In this document: positions 1-6,448 of the stretch, piece after piece | Position numbering within the stretch: position 1 is the stretch's first letter | Layout of the letters: each line of letters begins with the position of its first letter | DNA from: Nitratifractor sp. | Lineage (GTDB): Bacteria > Campylobacterota > Campylobacteria > Campylobacterales > Sulfurovaceae | DNA length: 13,606 nucleotides | Direction: 5' to 3' | Assembly: GCA_015485845.1 (NCBI GenBank) | Contig: WFSU01000002.1 | Coordinates: forward strand, 1 to 13,606 | The notes under the pieces: generated by a model | Database searches by the model: none | Told to the model about the DNA's origin: nothing | What the model saw: the letters and a program-made list of their open reading frames with translations, nothing else | Position numbers and translations under genes: made by a program

Positions 1-64
1 AGTTCGGACAGAGAAAATGTCTGACACCTATTTCTAATCACAGAAAACGGTAAAGGAAAACCCA

Positions 65-418
65 ATGAGAGTAAAAAACGGACTCGTACGTCACAAACGA
101 CACAAGAGATTATTGAAACAGGCACGCGGTTTTTACAGCGGTCGCCGCAAACATTTTCGCAAGGCAAAAGAGCAACTCGAGCGCTCTCTGGTCTACAGCT
201 ATCGAGATAGACGACAGAAGAAACGCGATTTCCGCAAACTGTGGATCATCCGCATCAACGCCGCTGCGCGTTTGAACGACATGAACTACTCACGCTTCAT
301 GCACGGACTCAAGCTCGCCAACATCGAGCTTGACCGCAAAATCCTCGCCGATATGGCGATGAACGCTCCTGAGGCATTTGCCAAAGTCGCCGACGCGGCC
401 AAAGCAGCCCTCAAGTAA
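65..418 (+). CDS. rplT: 50S ribosomal protein L20
   Basis: L20 binds 23S rRNA early in assembly of the large ribosomal subunit. The 117-residue product has the expected family length. It opens with MRVKNGLVRHKRHKRLLKQA and has the basic RGFYSGRRKHFRKAKEQ stretch, both characteristic of L20, followed by the conserved globular part (RLWI-like KLWIIRINAAARLNDM, YSRFMHGLK). The N-terminal half is very rich in Lys and Arg, as expected for the rRNA-binding extension. An AAAGGAAAA ribosome binding site lies about 6 bases before the ATG. In most bacteria rplT follows infC and rpmI; the 64 bases upstream should therefore follow rpmI, but the end of rpmI cannot be identified with confidence. Next downstream is a convergent lipoprotein gene. 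The identification is secure. Confidence 0.98.
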   Translation: MRVKNGLVRHKRHKRLLKQARGFYSGRRKHFRKAKEQLERSLVYSYRDRRQKKRDFRKLWIIRINAAARLNDMNYSRFMHGLKLANIELDRKILADMAMNAPEAFAKVADAAKAALK

Positions 419-431
419 GTTTCTACTTTTT

Positions 432-448
432 CCCGGGTTTAACCCGGG
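432..448. repeat. 17-base palindrome between convergent genes
   Basis: The bases CCCGGGTTTAACCCGGG form a perfect inverted repeat around a central T, 14 bases past the rplT stop and before the convergent lipoprotein gene. It may act as a transcription terminator for rplT, since a run of six T lies about 20 bases further on (470s). No T-run follows directly in either direction, so a classical intrinsic terminator is not clearly shown. Confidence 0.5.
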
Positions 449-477
449 GCACTCCTCCTCCCCTCTTTTTTATCTAT

Positions 478-978
478 CTACGGATTGAAAGATTTGTCCA
501 ATTCTTTGGCAATCCCATCGAGTTGTTGACCCACGGTCTCCATGCTGCGCATCCATCTCTCGACAAAATTCTGTGTCTTGTTCAAATCCACTTCAATGCG
601 ATCCTGGGTGATGATGATGCCGGTGTCGTTGGGTGAGCGGAGCTTCTTCCTGCGCAGCCCTTTTTCAATTTGCTTGAAATTGTGATCGAGCTTGCGGGTC
701 AGTGATTCGAGGAAGTGCTTGGTTTGATTGGTGTCGATGATGATGTGATTTTGGTCAACAATGATTCCGATAGGGGGTACTTTTGGGGCATTGGCAGGGT
801 GGATGGTTTGTGACGGAGCTGTCGTTGTGGAGGCACGCTTTCCGGTGGCATGGGCAGTCTGAGGGGCGACGATCTCCTGAAGGCTTTGCGAAACAAAAGT
901 GGTTTGATCTTTTTTCTGGCTGCATCCAGATACAATTATCAAGAGAATAACGCAAGTGCTGACAAGTGTTTTTATCAT
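478..978 (-). CDS. Small lipoprotein with internal duplication, function unknown
   Basis: This 166-residue protein starts with a short basic end, a hydrophobic stretch and a lipobox (IVSGC), so Cys19 is the likely lipidated residue after signal peptidase II cleavage. There is no Asp after the Cys, which fits outer-membrane sorting under the E. coli rule, though that rule may not hold here. Residues 20-68 are Thr/Ala/Pro-rich and probably a flexible tether. Residues 71-108 and 120-157 are two copies of one unit: a GII.-.Q..I..D.N.T..F.E pattern (two short beta strands then a helix), with about 12 identities in 38 aligned positions. A strong AAAGGAGGAAG binding site precedes the ATG. A TATAAT box on the minus strand lies about 30 bases upstream of the start. 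It is divergent from the LysM hydrolase gene, so a cell-envelope role is plausible, but I do not recognise the family. Confidence 0.85.
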   Translation of the reverse strand: MIKTLVSTCVILLIIVSGCSQKKDQTTFVSQSLQEIVAPQTAHATGKRASTTTAPSQTIHPANAPKVPPIGIIVDQNHIIIDTNQTKHFLESLTRKLDHNFKQIEKGLRRKKLRSPNDTGIIITQDRIEVDLNKTQNFVERWMRSMETVGQQLDGIAKELDKSFNP

Positions 979-1003
979 ACTCTTCCTCCTTTTCTCTAGT
1001 GAT

Positions 1004-1060
1004 GGATAATTATAGCGCAGGAGGGTTAATCAAGCGTGCATCGTTAACCCTCTGTTATCC
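1004..1060. repeat. Nested inverted repeat in divergent promoter region
   Basis: The inner arms GAGGGTTAA (1021-1029) and TTAACCCTC (1044-1052) are perfect 9-base complements separated by 14 bases. They extend by CA/TG around one bulged G. Outer arms GGATAA (1004-1009) and TTATCC (1055-1060) are also complementary. The structure covers the -10 and upstream region of the lipoprotein promoter. No T-run follows it, so a terminator is unlikely. A regulator binding site (arm centres about 23 bases apart, roughly two helical turns) or a leader RNA structure are possible readings. Confidence 0.6.
1009..1014 (-). promoter_or_regulatory. -10 box for the lipoprotein gene
   Basis: On the minus strand the bases read GCTATAAT, a perfect TATAAT -10 hexamer about 30 bases before the lipoprotein start codon. 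No good -35 hexamer lies at 16-18 bases, as is common in Campylobacterota. The region where a -35 would sit lies within the inverted repeat at 1018-1054. Confidence 0.6.
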
Positions 1061-1133
1061 GTGATTAATGATTCATTATCGCAAAAATGATATATTTCTT
1101 CCCTTGGTTGTGTGGGATGAATTGGGTACGGAC

Positions 1134-1162
1134 TTGACATATAATATTATTTAGTATAGAAT
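1134..1162 (+). promoter_or_regulatory. Sigma-70-type promoter for the LysM hydrolase gene
   Basis: TTGACA at 1134-1139 and TAGAAT at 1157-1162 are separated by 17 bases, matching the housekeeping consensus at 6/6 and 5/6 positions. The predicted start site near 1169 gives a leader of about 24 bases ending in the ribosome binding site AAGGAGAGG (1181-1189) just before the ATG at 1193. A consensus -35 box is unusual among the promoters of this window. Confidence 0.8.
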
Positions 1163-1192
1163 TACAAAGAATTATCAGAGAAGGAGAGGAAA

Positions 1193-2935
1193 ATGAAAAA
1201 GTTTTTTATCATGTTTTTTACGCTGTTTGTCACGTTGGCTCTTTCAGCGAAATTGACAAAATCTCCTACAACTCTGAGTGCAGAGTATACGGTACAAAGC
1301 GGTGATACACTCTACACCATTGCGCGCGATCACCACACAACGGTCCATGAAGTGATCGAAGCCAATCATTTGGGTTTGGGTGCAGTCATCAAGGTCGGAC
1401 AGACGCTCAAGGTACCTCTCGATACCTATTTCCCCATTATGAAAACGGATAAAAATCCCAGAAAAAACTCTGCATCGACCGCTGAAGCACTTCAAACTTC
1501 ATCTCTCCCGTCGGGAAAAGTGGACTATGTTGTCAAAAGTGGAGAAACGCTCTTTACGATTGCACGAGCACATCACACATCGATCAAAGCTGTACTGGAA
1601 GCTAATAATCTGGATCGCAATGCAGTAATTAAGGCGGGTCAAAATCTTATCGTGCCCACCAATACGTATTTCCCCAATGGACAAACGGCAAGTATGGCAG
1701 TTTCGCACCCATCACCGGTTGCGCCATTAGCCACGCCATCACCGGTAAAAGGTACCTATGTTGTTGGAAAAGGAGACACCCTCTTTTCCATTGCACGTAA
1801 AAACCACGTCGTTATCAGTAAGTTAATGCGCATGAATGGACTCGGTTTGACCGATTCTCTCCGGGTGGGTCAAGTACTTAAAATCTCGGCAAGCAGTACA
1901 TTTGTCCCGACAAATCTCATCAAAAAACCGACCAAAAAAGCAGTAGAAAAGCGGGAACTTCCTGTAGGCGCTATGCCCAGCTATACGGTCAAGAGAGGGG
2001 ATACCCTCTGGCGGATTGCACGTAAGCACCACTTGACGCTTGCCGAAATACGTAAGCTGAATAAAATGCACAAAAAAGATCAGATACGTACCGGTATGGT
2101 TCTGGCCGTGGGCAAAGCCGTCCGACCTAAGCCCAAAACATACAAAGTTAAAAAAGGCGATACTCTCTGGTTGATCGCCAAAAAAAATAACATGAGCACC
2201 AGGAAGCTTCGTAGCCTCAATCATATGCGCCGAAAAGATCGCATTCATCGAGGTATGGTTCTCGCTCTTTCTAAAGATGCCGTTCTTCCCCAATCGAAAA
2301 AGACAAAAACCATCATAGCAAAACTCAAGAAAAAAGGTGCAAAGCAGAGTGAGATCGAGGCAGTTCTGGCCAAAGTCAAGCGGAGCAAACGGAAAAATCC
2401 GAACATTACAGCTATTCTAGCGCAAGTTAAGCGTGACAAGAAAAAGAAGCAGATCGAAACCCCTTTGCGGATCACGAAAAAAACCAAACGGAAAAAGAAA
2501 TCACGCCTTGGATCAGCTATGGCGACGCTGAATGGTCGTGGGAGTTCGGGTCGGTCGCGCAGTACCAGAACGATTCGTGTTGCCAAACGTTACCTCGGGC
2601 GGCGATACGTTTGGGGTGCGGTAGGCCCTCGCTCATTTGACTGTTCCGGGTTTACGCAGTATGTTATGCGCAAGAGTAAGGGGGTGCGGATTCCCCGTGT
2701 TTCACGGAAGCAGGCTTATTATGGCAAATACGTTAGCCGGAGTCATTTACGTGCCGGAGATTTGATCTTTTTCGATACGTCCCGCCGCCGCCGTGGGTAT
2801 GTTAACCACGTCGGGATCTACATCGGCAACCACAAGTTCATCCACGCCAGCAGCGCACGGCATCGCGTCGTCATTACCAGCTTGGATCGGCCGTTCTACA
2901 GTGCACGGTTCAAGTGGGGGAGACGGGTAAATTAG
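1193..2935 (+). CDS. Secreted peptidoglycan hydrolase, five LysM repeats plus NlpC/P60 domain
   Basis: This 580-residue protein probably cuts peptide stems of peptidoglycan in the periplasm. A signal peptide covers residues 1-19 (basic start, hydrophobic core, ALSA before cleavage). Five LysM glycan-binding repeats with Y.V..GDTL..IA patterns lie near residues 32-75, 112-155, 189-232, 264-306 and 317-359. The first three are separated by 33-37-residue linkers, while the last two are only about 10 residues apart. Residues 369-436 are extremely Lys/Arg-rich with a repeated short motif. The C-terminal NlpC/P60 domain (about 458-575) shows the catalytic Cys484 in FDCSGF, His539 in NHVGIYIG and a third polar residue, His551 in FIHASS. 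The catalytic residues are intact, so it should be active as a D,L-endopeptidase-type enzyme; the exact bond is not shown. It has its own promoter and is probably monocistronic, ending before a hairpin near 2964-2985. Confidence 0.95.
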   Translation: MKKFFIMFFTLFVTLALSAKLTKSPTTLSAEYTVQSGDTLYTIARDHHTTVHEVIEANHLGLGAVIKVGQTLKVPLDTYFPIMKTDKNPRKNSASTAEALQTSSLPSGKVDYVVKSGETLFTIARAHHTSIKAVLEANNLDRNAVIKAGQNLIVPTNTYFPNGQTASMAVSHPSPVAPLATPSPVKGTYVVGKGDTLFSIARKNHVVISKLMRMNGLGLTDSLRVGQVLKISASSTFVPTNLIKKPTKKAVEKRELPVGAMPSYTVKRGDTLWRIARKHHLTLAEIRKLNKMHKKDQIRTGMVLAVGKAVRPKPKTYKVKKGDTLWLIAKKNNMSTRKLRSLNHMRRKDRIHRGMVLALSKDAVLPQSKKTKTIIAKLKKKGAKQSEIEAVLAKVKRSKRKNPNITAILAQVKRDKKKKQIETPLRITKKTKRKKKSRLGSAMATLNGRGSSGRSRSTRTIRVAKRYLGRRYVWGAVGPRSFDCSGFTQYVMRKSKGVRIPRVSRKQAYYGKYVSRSHLRAGDLIFFDTSRRRRGYVNHVGIYIGNHKFIHASSARHRVVITSLDRPFYSARFKWGRRVN

Positions 2936-2963
2936 ATGTTGGAAGTTTTGGAAGGGCGCTAAG

Positions 2964-2990
2964 TGGGGCTGGGGCTTTAGCCCCATCTTT
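2964..2990 (+). terminator. Probable terminator after the LysM hydrolase gene
   Basis: TGGGGCT...AGCCCCA forms a strong GC-rich hairpin (2970-2985, with an alternative left arm at 2964-2970) about 30 bases past the stop codon, followed by TCTTT. The T-run is short, so termination may be weak. It lies between convergent genes, but no T-run follows on the minus strand. Confidence 0.5.
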
Positions 2991-3004
2991 CATGTAGGTA
3001 AAAT

Positions 3005-4687
3005 CTATTCTGCTTCCAAGACGGCTCCACGGCTGGCGTTGGTGACCAGTGTCCGGTACTGTCGGAGCCAGCGGCTTTTGAGGGGCTTGACAATCGGGGT
3101 GAAGTTGGCGCGGCGTCGGGCGATCTCTTCGTCGCTGATGCGGGCTTCGAGGATGTAGTTGTCCACGTCGATGTGGATTTCATCCCCGTCTTCGAGCAGA
3201 GCGATGAGTCCCCCTTCGGCGGCTTCAGGGCTGACGTGCCCGATACTGGCTCCCCGGGTTGCACCACTGAAGCGTCCGTCGGTGATGAGGGCGACTTTGT
3301 CCCCCAGTCCCATCCCCATGATGAGGCTGGTGGGGCTGAGCATCTCCTGCATTCCCGGGCCTCCCTTGGGGCCTTCGTAGCGGATGACGACCACGTCACC
3401 AGCCTTGACCTTGCCTCCGGTTATGCCAGCGATTGCTTCGTCCTGAGAGTTGAAGCAGACGGCTTTGCCGGTGACAATGCGGTCGCCGATGATCCCGGCA
3501 GTTTTGATGACGGCTCCCTGTTCGGCGAGGTTGCCGTAGAGGATCGCCAGACCGCCTACTTCGCTGTAGGGGTTGTCGATGGTGTGGATGATGTCGGTGT
3601 CTTTGATCTCGGATTGGCTGACACGCTCGATGATGCTCTCTCCGGTGATGGTGAGGTTGTCGCGGAGGATGTCTTCTCCCCGTTTGCGCATCTCATTCAT
3701 CACGGCGGAGACCCCTCCGGCCGTGTTGATGTCCTCCATGTGGACGGTGGTGAGTGAGGGGCTGATTTTGGCGATGTGGCTGACCCGCTGACTGATGGCA
3801 TTGATGTCTTTGAGGTTGAAATCCACCCCGGCCTCATCGGCAATGGCGAGCATGTGCAGAACGGTGTTGGAGCTGCCGCCCATGGCCATGTCGACGGAGA
3901 AGGCGTTACGGACGGCATTTTCATTGAGGATATTCCGCAGGTTGAACTCGGAAGGATTTTCCGATTTGGCAATGTCGCAGATACGCCGGGCAGCGGCACG
4001 AAACAATTCTTCGCGTTCTTTGGTAAGGGCAAGGATGGTGCCGTTGCCGGGCAGGGCGATTCCCATCGCCTCCATGAGGGTGTTCATGGAGTTGGCGGTG
4101 AACATCCCCGAGCAGCTTCCGCCGCTGGGGCAGGCGTTGCACTCCATCTCCTCAAGTTGTGCTTCGGTGATCTCCCCTGCTTCGTACTCTCCTACCCCCT
4201 CAAATACGGTGGCAAGGTCGATGGCTGTGCCATCTTCGAGGTGCCCGGCGGCCATGGGACCTCCGGAGACATAGATCGTCGGGACATTGACTCGCAGGCC
4301 GCCCATGATCATACCGGGGACGATTTTGTCGCAGTTGGGGATGGCGATCATGGCATCGAGTTTGTGGGCATTCATCACCGTCTCGATCCCGTTGGCGATG
4401 ATTTCACGGCTGGGGAGAGAATAGAGCATTCCGTCATGCCCCATAGCGATCCCATCATCCACGCCAATGGAGTTGAACTCAAACGGCACACACCCTTGGG
4501 CGCGAATCTCATCTTTGATGATTTCGGCGACTTTGTTGAGGTAAAAGTGCCCGGGAATGATCTCGATGAATGAGTTGGCCACTCCGATAAATGGTTTGGC
4601 AAAATCCTCGTTTTTAATTCCGGTTGCTCGTAGCAGGCTGCGGTGTGGGGCGCGGCTGTATCCTTGTTTGATCTCGTCACTTCGCAT
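3005..4687 (-). CDS. ilvD: Dihydroxy-acid dehydratase
   Basis: IlvD removes water from 2,3-dihydroxy-isovalerate and 2,3-dihydroxy-3-methylvalerate, the penultimate shared step of valine and isoleucine synthesis, and feeds leucine and pantothenate synthesis. The 560-residue length fits the family. Visible signatures are FNSIGVDDGIAMGHDGM (71-87), PNCDK (Cys119), CPSGGSCSGMFTANSMNTL (cluster ligand Cys192) and the C-terminal ITDGRFSGATRGASIGHVSP. Position 46, in EIIPGHFYL, is Gly where [2Fe-2S]-type enzymes have a third Cys, which suggests the oxygen-labile [4Fe-4S] type. The start was set at MRSDEIKQGY rather than 13 codons upstream, because this is the usual family N-terminus and an AAGGAA binding site lies just before it. 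A minus-strand TATAAT lies about 28 bases upstream. No other ilv gene is in the window. Confidence 0.97.
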   Translation of the reverse strand: MRSDEIKQGYSRAPHRSLLRATGIKNEDFAKPFIGVANSFIEIIPGHFYLNKVAEIIKDEIRAQGCVPFEFNSIGVDDGIAMGHDGMLYSLPSREIIANGIETVMNAHKLDAMIAIPNCDKIVPGMIMGGLRVNVPTIYVSGGPMAAGHLEDGTAIDLATVFEGVGEYEAGEITEAQLEEMECNACPSGGSCSGMFTANSMNTLMEAMGIALPGNGTILALTKEREELFRAAARRICDIAKSENPSEFNLRNILNENAVRNAFSVDMAMGGSSNTVLHMLAIADEAGVDFNLKDINAISQRVSHIAKISPSLTTVHMEDINTAGGVSAVMNEMRKRGEDILRDNLTITGESIIERVSQSEIKDTDIIHTIDNPYSEVGGLAILYGNLAEQGAVIKTAGIIGDRIVTGKAVCFNSQDEAIAGITGGKVKAGDVVVIRYEGPKGGPGMQEMLSPTSLIMGMGLGDKVALITDGRFSGATRGASIGHVSPEAAEGGLIALLEDGDEIHIDVDNYILEARISDEEIARRRANFTPIVKPLKSRWLRQYRTLVTNASRGAVLEAE

Positions 4688-4714
4688 GGTTGGTTCCTTG
4701 AAAAAAAGTAAAAC

Positions 4715-4720
4715 ATTATA
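4715..4720 (-). promoter_or_regulatory. -10 box for ilvD
   Basis: The minus strand reads GTTATAATG, giving a perfect TATAAT about 28 bases before the ilvD start codon. No clear -35 hexamer is seen. It sits in a 101-base gap with the divergent -10 box for the DUF2892-purM unit 35 bases away, so the two promoters lie nearly back to back. Confidence 0.65.
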
Positions 4721-4732
4721 ACACAAGGTTAA

Positions 4733-4760
4733 TTTGAACGCGAGCTGTTTTCGCTATAAT
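4733..4760 (+). promoter_or_regulatory. Promoter for the DUF2892-purM unit
   Basis: TATAAT at 4755-4760 is a perfect -10 hexamer, preceded by GC. A weak -35-like TTTGAA at 4733-4738 has 16-base spacing. The start codon of the small membrane protein is about 28 bases downstream, with GGAG at 4777-4780 as binding site. Confidence 0.65.
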
Positions 4761-4788
4761 ATCCCACTTAAATAACGGAGTGTATGCT

Positions 4789-4989
4789 ATGTGTGCAGAG
4801 CGAATGTGGATGATTTGGGTAGCGATTATCCTTGGATTGGTGATGGGATTGGCTGGAAGTCAAATGTTTGCAGCAGCCTTTTTGGTGCAGTTGATTGTGA
4901 TGGCGATCCTCTTAATGCGTGGATTTACAGGATTTTGCCCCTCCCTGACCTTGCTCAAACAAATTTTGCCCCCGTGCGAAGAAGGATAA
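4789..4989 (+). CDS. Small membrane protein, DUF2892/YgaP-like
   Basis: This 66-residue protein is almost entirely two hydrophobic segments (about residues 7-24 and 27-44), followed by RGFTGFCPSLTLLK. Two membrane segments plus a Gly-Phe-Cys-Pro end is the pattern of the DUF2892 family (the membrane part of YgaP-like proteins), whose function is mostly unknown. In rhodanese fusions the domain is linked to sulfur transfer, but no rhodanese is present here. A second Cys (PPCEEG) lies at the end. The ATG at 4789 was preferred over a GTG at 4780 because GGAG overlaps that GTG and is well spaced from the ATG. The gene ends 3 bases before purM and contains the purM ribosome binding site (GAAGGA), so the two are probably cotranscribed and coupled. 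The family call is likely but rests on pattern recognition alone. Confidence 0.75.
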   Translation: MCAERMWMIWVAIILGLVMGLAGSQMFAAAFLVQLIVMAILLMRGFTGFCPSLTLLKQILPPCEEG

Positions 4990-4992
4990 TAA

Positions 4993-5988
4993 ATGGAAAA
5001 AGTAAGCTACAAAGATGCCGGGGTTGATATCGACGCGGGCAACGCCTTTGTCGAGGCGATCAAAGCGGACGTCAAATCGACGTTTGATGCGAATGTGATT
5101 GGAGGCATCGGCTCGTTTGCTGGGGCATATGCCCTCCCCTCAGGCTACCGGGAGCCGGTGATCCTCTCAGCGACCGATGGGGTAGGCACCAAGCTCAAAT
5201 TGGCCATCGAGAGTGGGCGGCTGGATACCGTCGGGATCGATTTGGTGGCTATGTGCGTCAATGATCTGATTTGCAACTTTGGTACGCCGATGTTTTTCCT
5301 CGATTATTATGCGACGGGTAAACTTCTCCCGGAGAACGCCAAAGATGTTGTCAGTGGCATTGCTGAGGGGTGCCGCCGCAGTGAATGTTCACTTGTCGGG
5401 GGTGAGACGGCTGAGATGCCGGGGATGTACTCGGAGGAGGATTTTGATCTGGCTGGGTTTGCTGTGGGGATTGCCGAGCGGAGCGAGATGGATCGGGTCA
5501 GCCTAGTACGACCGGGGCAGACGCTGATTGCACTGCCAAGCTCTGGCGTCCACTCCAACGGTTATTCTCTGGTGCGCAAGCTTTTCTTTGACAAACTGGG
5601 GATGGGGTTGGAGGATGAGTTTGAGGGGAGACCGCTGATCGAAACATTGCTTGAGCCCACCCGTATTTATGTTAAAGAGTTCAAAGCCAACCGGGATAAG
5701 ATCGTGGCACTGGCGCACATCACCGGCGGTGGAATCGTCGAAAATCTCCCCCGTGTGCTTCCCGGGGGGATCACAGCCGTGGTGAAGCGTGAGGCGATCC
5801 GTACGTTGCCGATCTTCGACTTCATGGCACAGCACGTTGAAGCTGAGGAGATGATGCGGGCGTTCAACATGGGTGTCGGGATGGCATGGGTCGTTGATGA
5901 AGCCAACGTCGATGCGATTCTTTCAGCGACAGACGGCTATGTAATAGGGTACACGGAAGCAGGGGAGAAAAAGGTCACTTTGGTATAA
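4993..5988 (+). CDS. purM: Phosphoribosylformylglycinamidine cyclo-ligase (AIR synthetase)
   Basis: PurM uses ATP to close the imidazole ring of FGAM, giving aminoimidazole ribotide, the fifth step of de novo purine synthesis in the cytoplasm. The 331-residue length is normal. Family signatures seen are YKDAGVDIDAGN (6-17), SATDGVGTKLKLA (59-71, ATP-binding region), GGETAEMPGMY (136-146), LPSSGVHSNGYSLVRK and AHITGGGIVENLPRVLP. It starts 3 bases after the DUF2892-like gene and its binding site (GAAGGA) lies within that gene's last codons. No other pur gene is in the window, so this is an isolated copy as is usual where pur genes are scattered. The stop codon overlaps a TATAAT box that may serve the next small gene. 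Confidence 0.98.
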   Translation: MEKVSYKDAGVDIDAGNAFVEAIKADVKSTFDANVIGGIGSFAGAYALPSGYREPVILSATDGVGTKLKLAIESGRLDTVGIDLVAMCVNDLICNFGTPMFFLDYYATGKLLPENAKDVVSGIAEGCRRSECSLVGGETAEMPGMYSEEDFDLAGFAVGIAERSEMDRVSLVRPGQTLIALPSSGVHSNGYSLVRKLFFDKLGMGLEDEFEGRPLIETLLEPTRIYVKEFKANRDKIVALAHITGGGIVENLPRVLPGGITAVVKREAIRTLPIFDFMAQHVEAEEMMRAFNMGVGMAWVVDEANVDAILSATDGYVIGYTEAGEKKVTLV

Positions 5989-5989
5989 T
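5984..5989 (+). promoter_or_regulatory. -10 box overlapping the purM stop codon
   Basis: A perfect TATAAT, 34 bases before the start of the 53-residue gene, overlaps the last codons of purM. No -35 match is seen. It is followed by the GTAAC-N6-GTTAC inverted repeat at 5993-6008. Confidence 0.5.
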
Positions 5990-5992
5990 TGC

Positions 5993-6008
5993 GTAACAAA
6001 AAAGTTAC
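5993..6008. repeat. Short inverted repeat GTAAC-AAAAAA-GTTAC
   Basis: Perfect 5-base arms flank six A bases, just downstream of a -10 box and just upstream of the binding site (GAAGG, 6011-6015) of the next small gene. It could be an operator near the transcription start or a small hairpin in the leader. With arms this short, chance occurrence is possible. Confidence 0.4.
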
Positions 6009-6023
6009 ACGAAGGTAGAGATA

Positions 6024-6185
6024 ATGGCTGTCCCTGAAGATGTAGGATGTGAAAACAAAGTGTGCATCAAAGCTCCGGAATGTCTGCGTCAGAAGATTCG
6101 CAAAGAGGGGAAAGCGCGGGAGATCAAGAGCTTTGGCGGTACGGAGGAGAAGGGCTGCGGCAAGTTTCTCCCTATCAAGGGGTAG
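6024..6185 (+). CDS. 53-residue four-cysteine protein, function unknown
   Basis: An ATG at 6024 opens a 53-codon frame ending in TAG. It begins MAVPEDVGCENKVCIKAPEC and ends GCGKFLPIKG. Four cysteines lie at residues 9, 14, 20 and 45 (spacing 4, 5 and 24 residues between them), with a central basic stretch (RQKIRKEGKAREIK). Four cysteines could bind zinc or an iron-sulfur cluster, but the spacing matches no family I can name. Support for being a real gene: a well-placed GAAGG binding site 8 bases before the ATG, a TATAAT promoter box upstream, a composition unlike random frames, and a position filling the gap between purM and the tRNA promoter. I do not recognise a homologue. Confidence 0.65.
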   Translation: MAVPEDVGCENKVCIKAPECLRQKIRKEGKAREIKSFGGTEEKGCGKFLPIKG

Positions 6186-6191
6186 TGGGAT

Positions 6192-6220
6192 TCGACATTT
6201 TAAGCTGGTTTGACTATAAT
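6192..6220 (+). promoter_or_regulatory. Promoter of the tRNA array
   Basis: TCGACA (6192-6197) and TATAAT (6215-6220) are separated by 17 bases, matching the housekeeping consensus at 5/6 and 6/6. The predicted start near 6227 is about 16 bases before tRNA-Pro. It starts 6 bases after the stop of the 53-residue gene. Confidence 0.8.
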
Positions 6221-6242
6221 TGCAGTCCTTTTTACCAAACGA

Positions 6243-6319
<77 letters not shown>

Positions 6320-6344
6320 GCTTGGTAAAATTGCTTTTCAATAT

Positions 6345-6422
6345 GGTGGGTATAGCTCAGTTGGTTAGAGCACCTGTTTGTGGCACAGGGGGTCGAGGGT
6401 TCGAATCCCTTTACCCACCCCA
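6345..6422 (+). tRNA. tRNA-His (anticodon GUG)
   Basis: Acceptor arms GTGGGTA/TACCCAC, anticodon stem CCTGT/ACAGG around TTGTGGC (anticodon GTG), T-arm with GGTTCGAATCC, discriminator C and encoded CCA. The G at 6345 is the extra G-1 base opposite C73 that histidyl-tRNA synthetase needs, and is included in the coordinates. It lies 25 bases after tRNA-Pro. Confidence 0.97.
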
Positions 6423-6448
6423 TATTTCCTTCTTTTTACATCAATCAT

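Noticed and set aside
1..64. Possible 3' end of rpmI before rplT
   Set aside because: All three plus frames reach a stop within this stretch (for example TAA at 35-37), but none of the short tails clearly matches the L35 C-terminus, so I cannot say which frame, if any, is the end of rpmI.
1709..1750. Direct repeat CCATCACCGGT in the LysM gene
   Set aside because: It encodes the repeated SPV linker residues between LysM 2 and 3 and is explained by a low-complexity linker rather than a mobile or regulatory repeat.
3173..3757. Long open frames on the plus strand opposite ilvD (also 3776-4573)
   Set aside because: They lie wholly within ilvD on the other strand, have no binding site, and show the low-complexity Asp/Gly/Val composition typical of antisense frames of a GC-richer gene.
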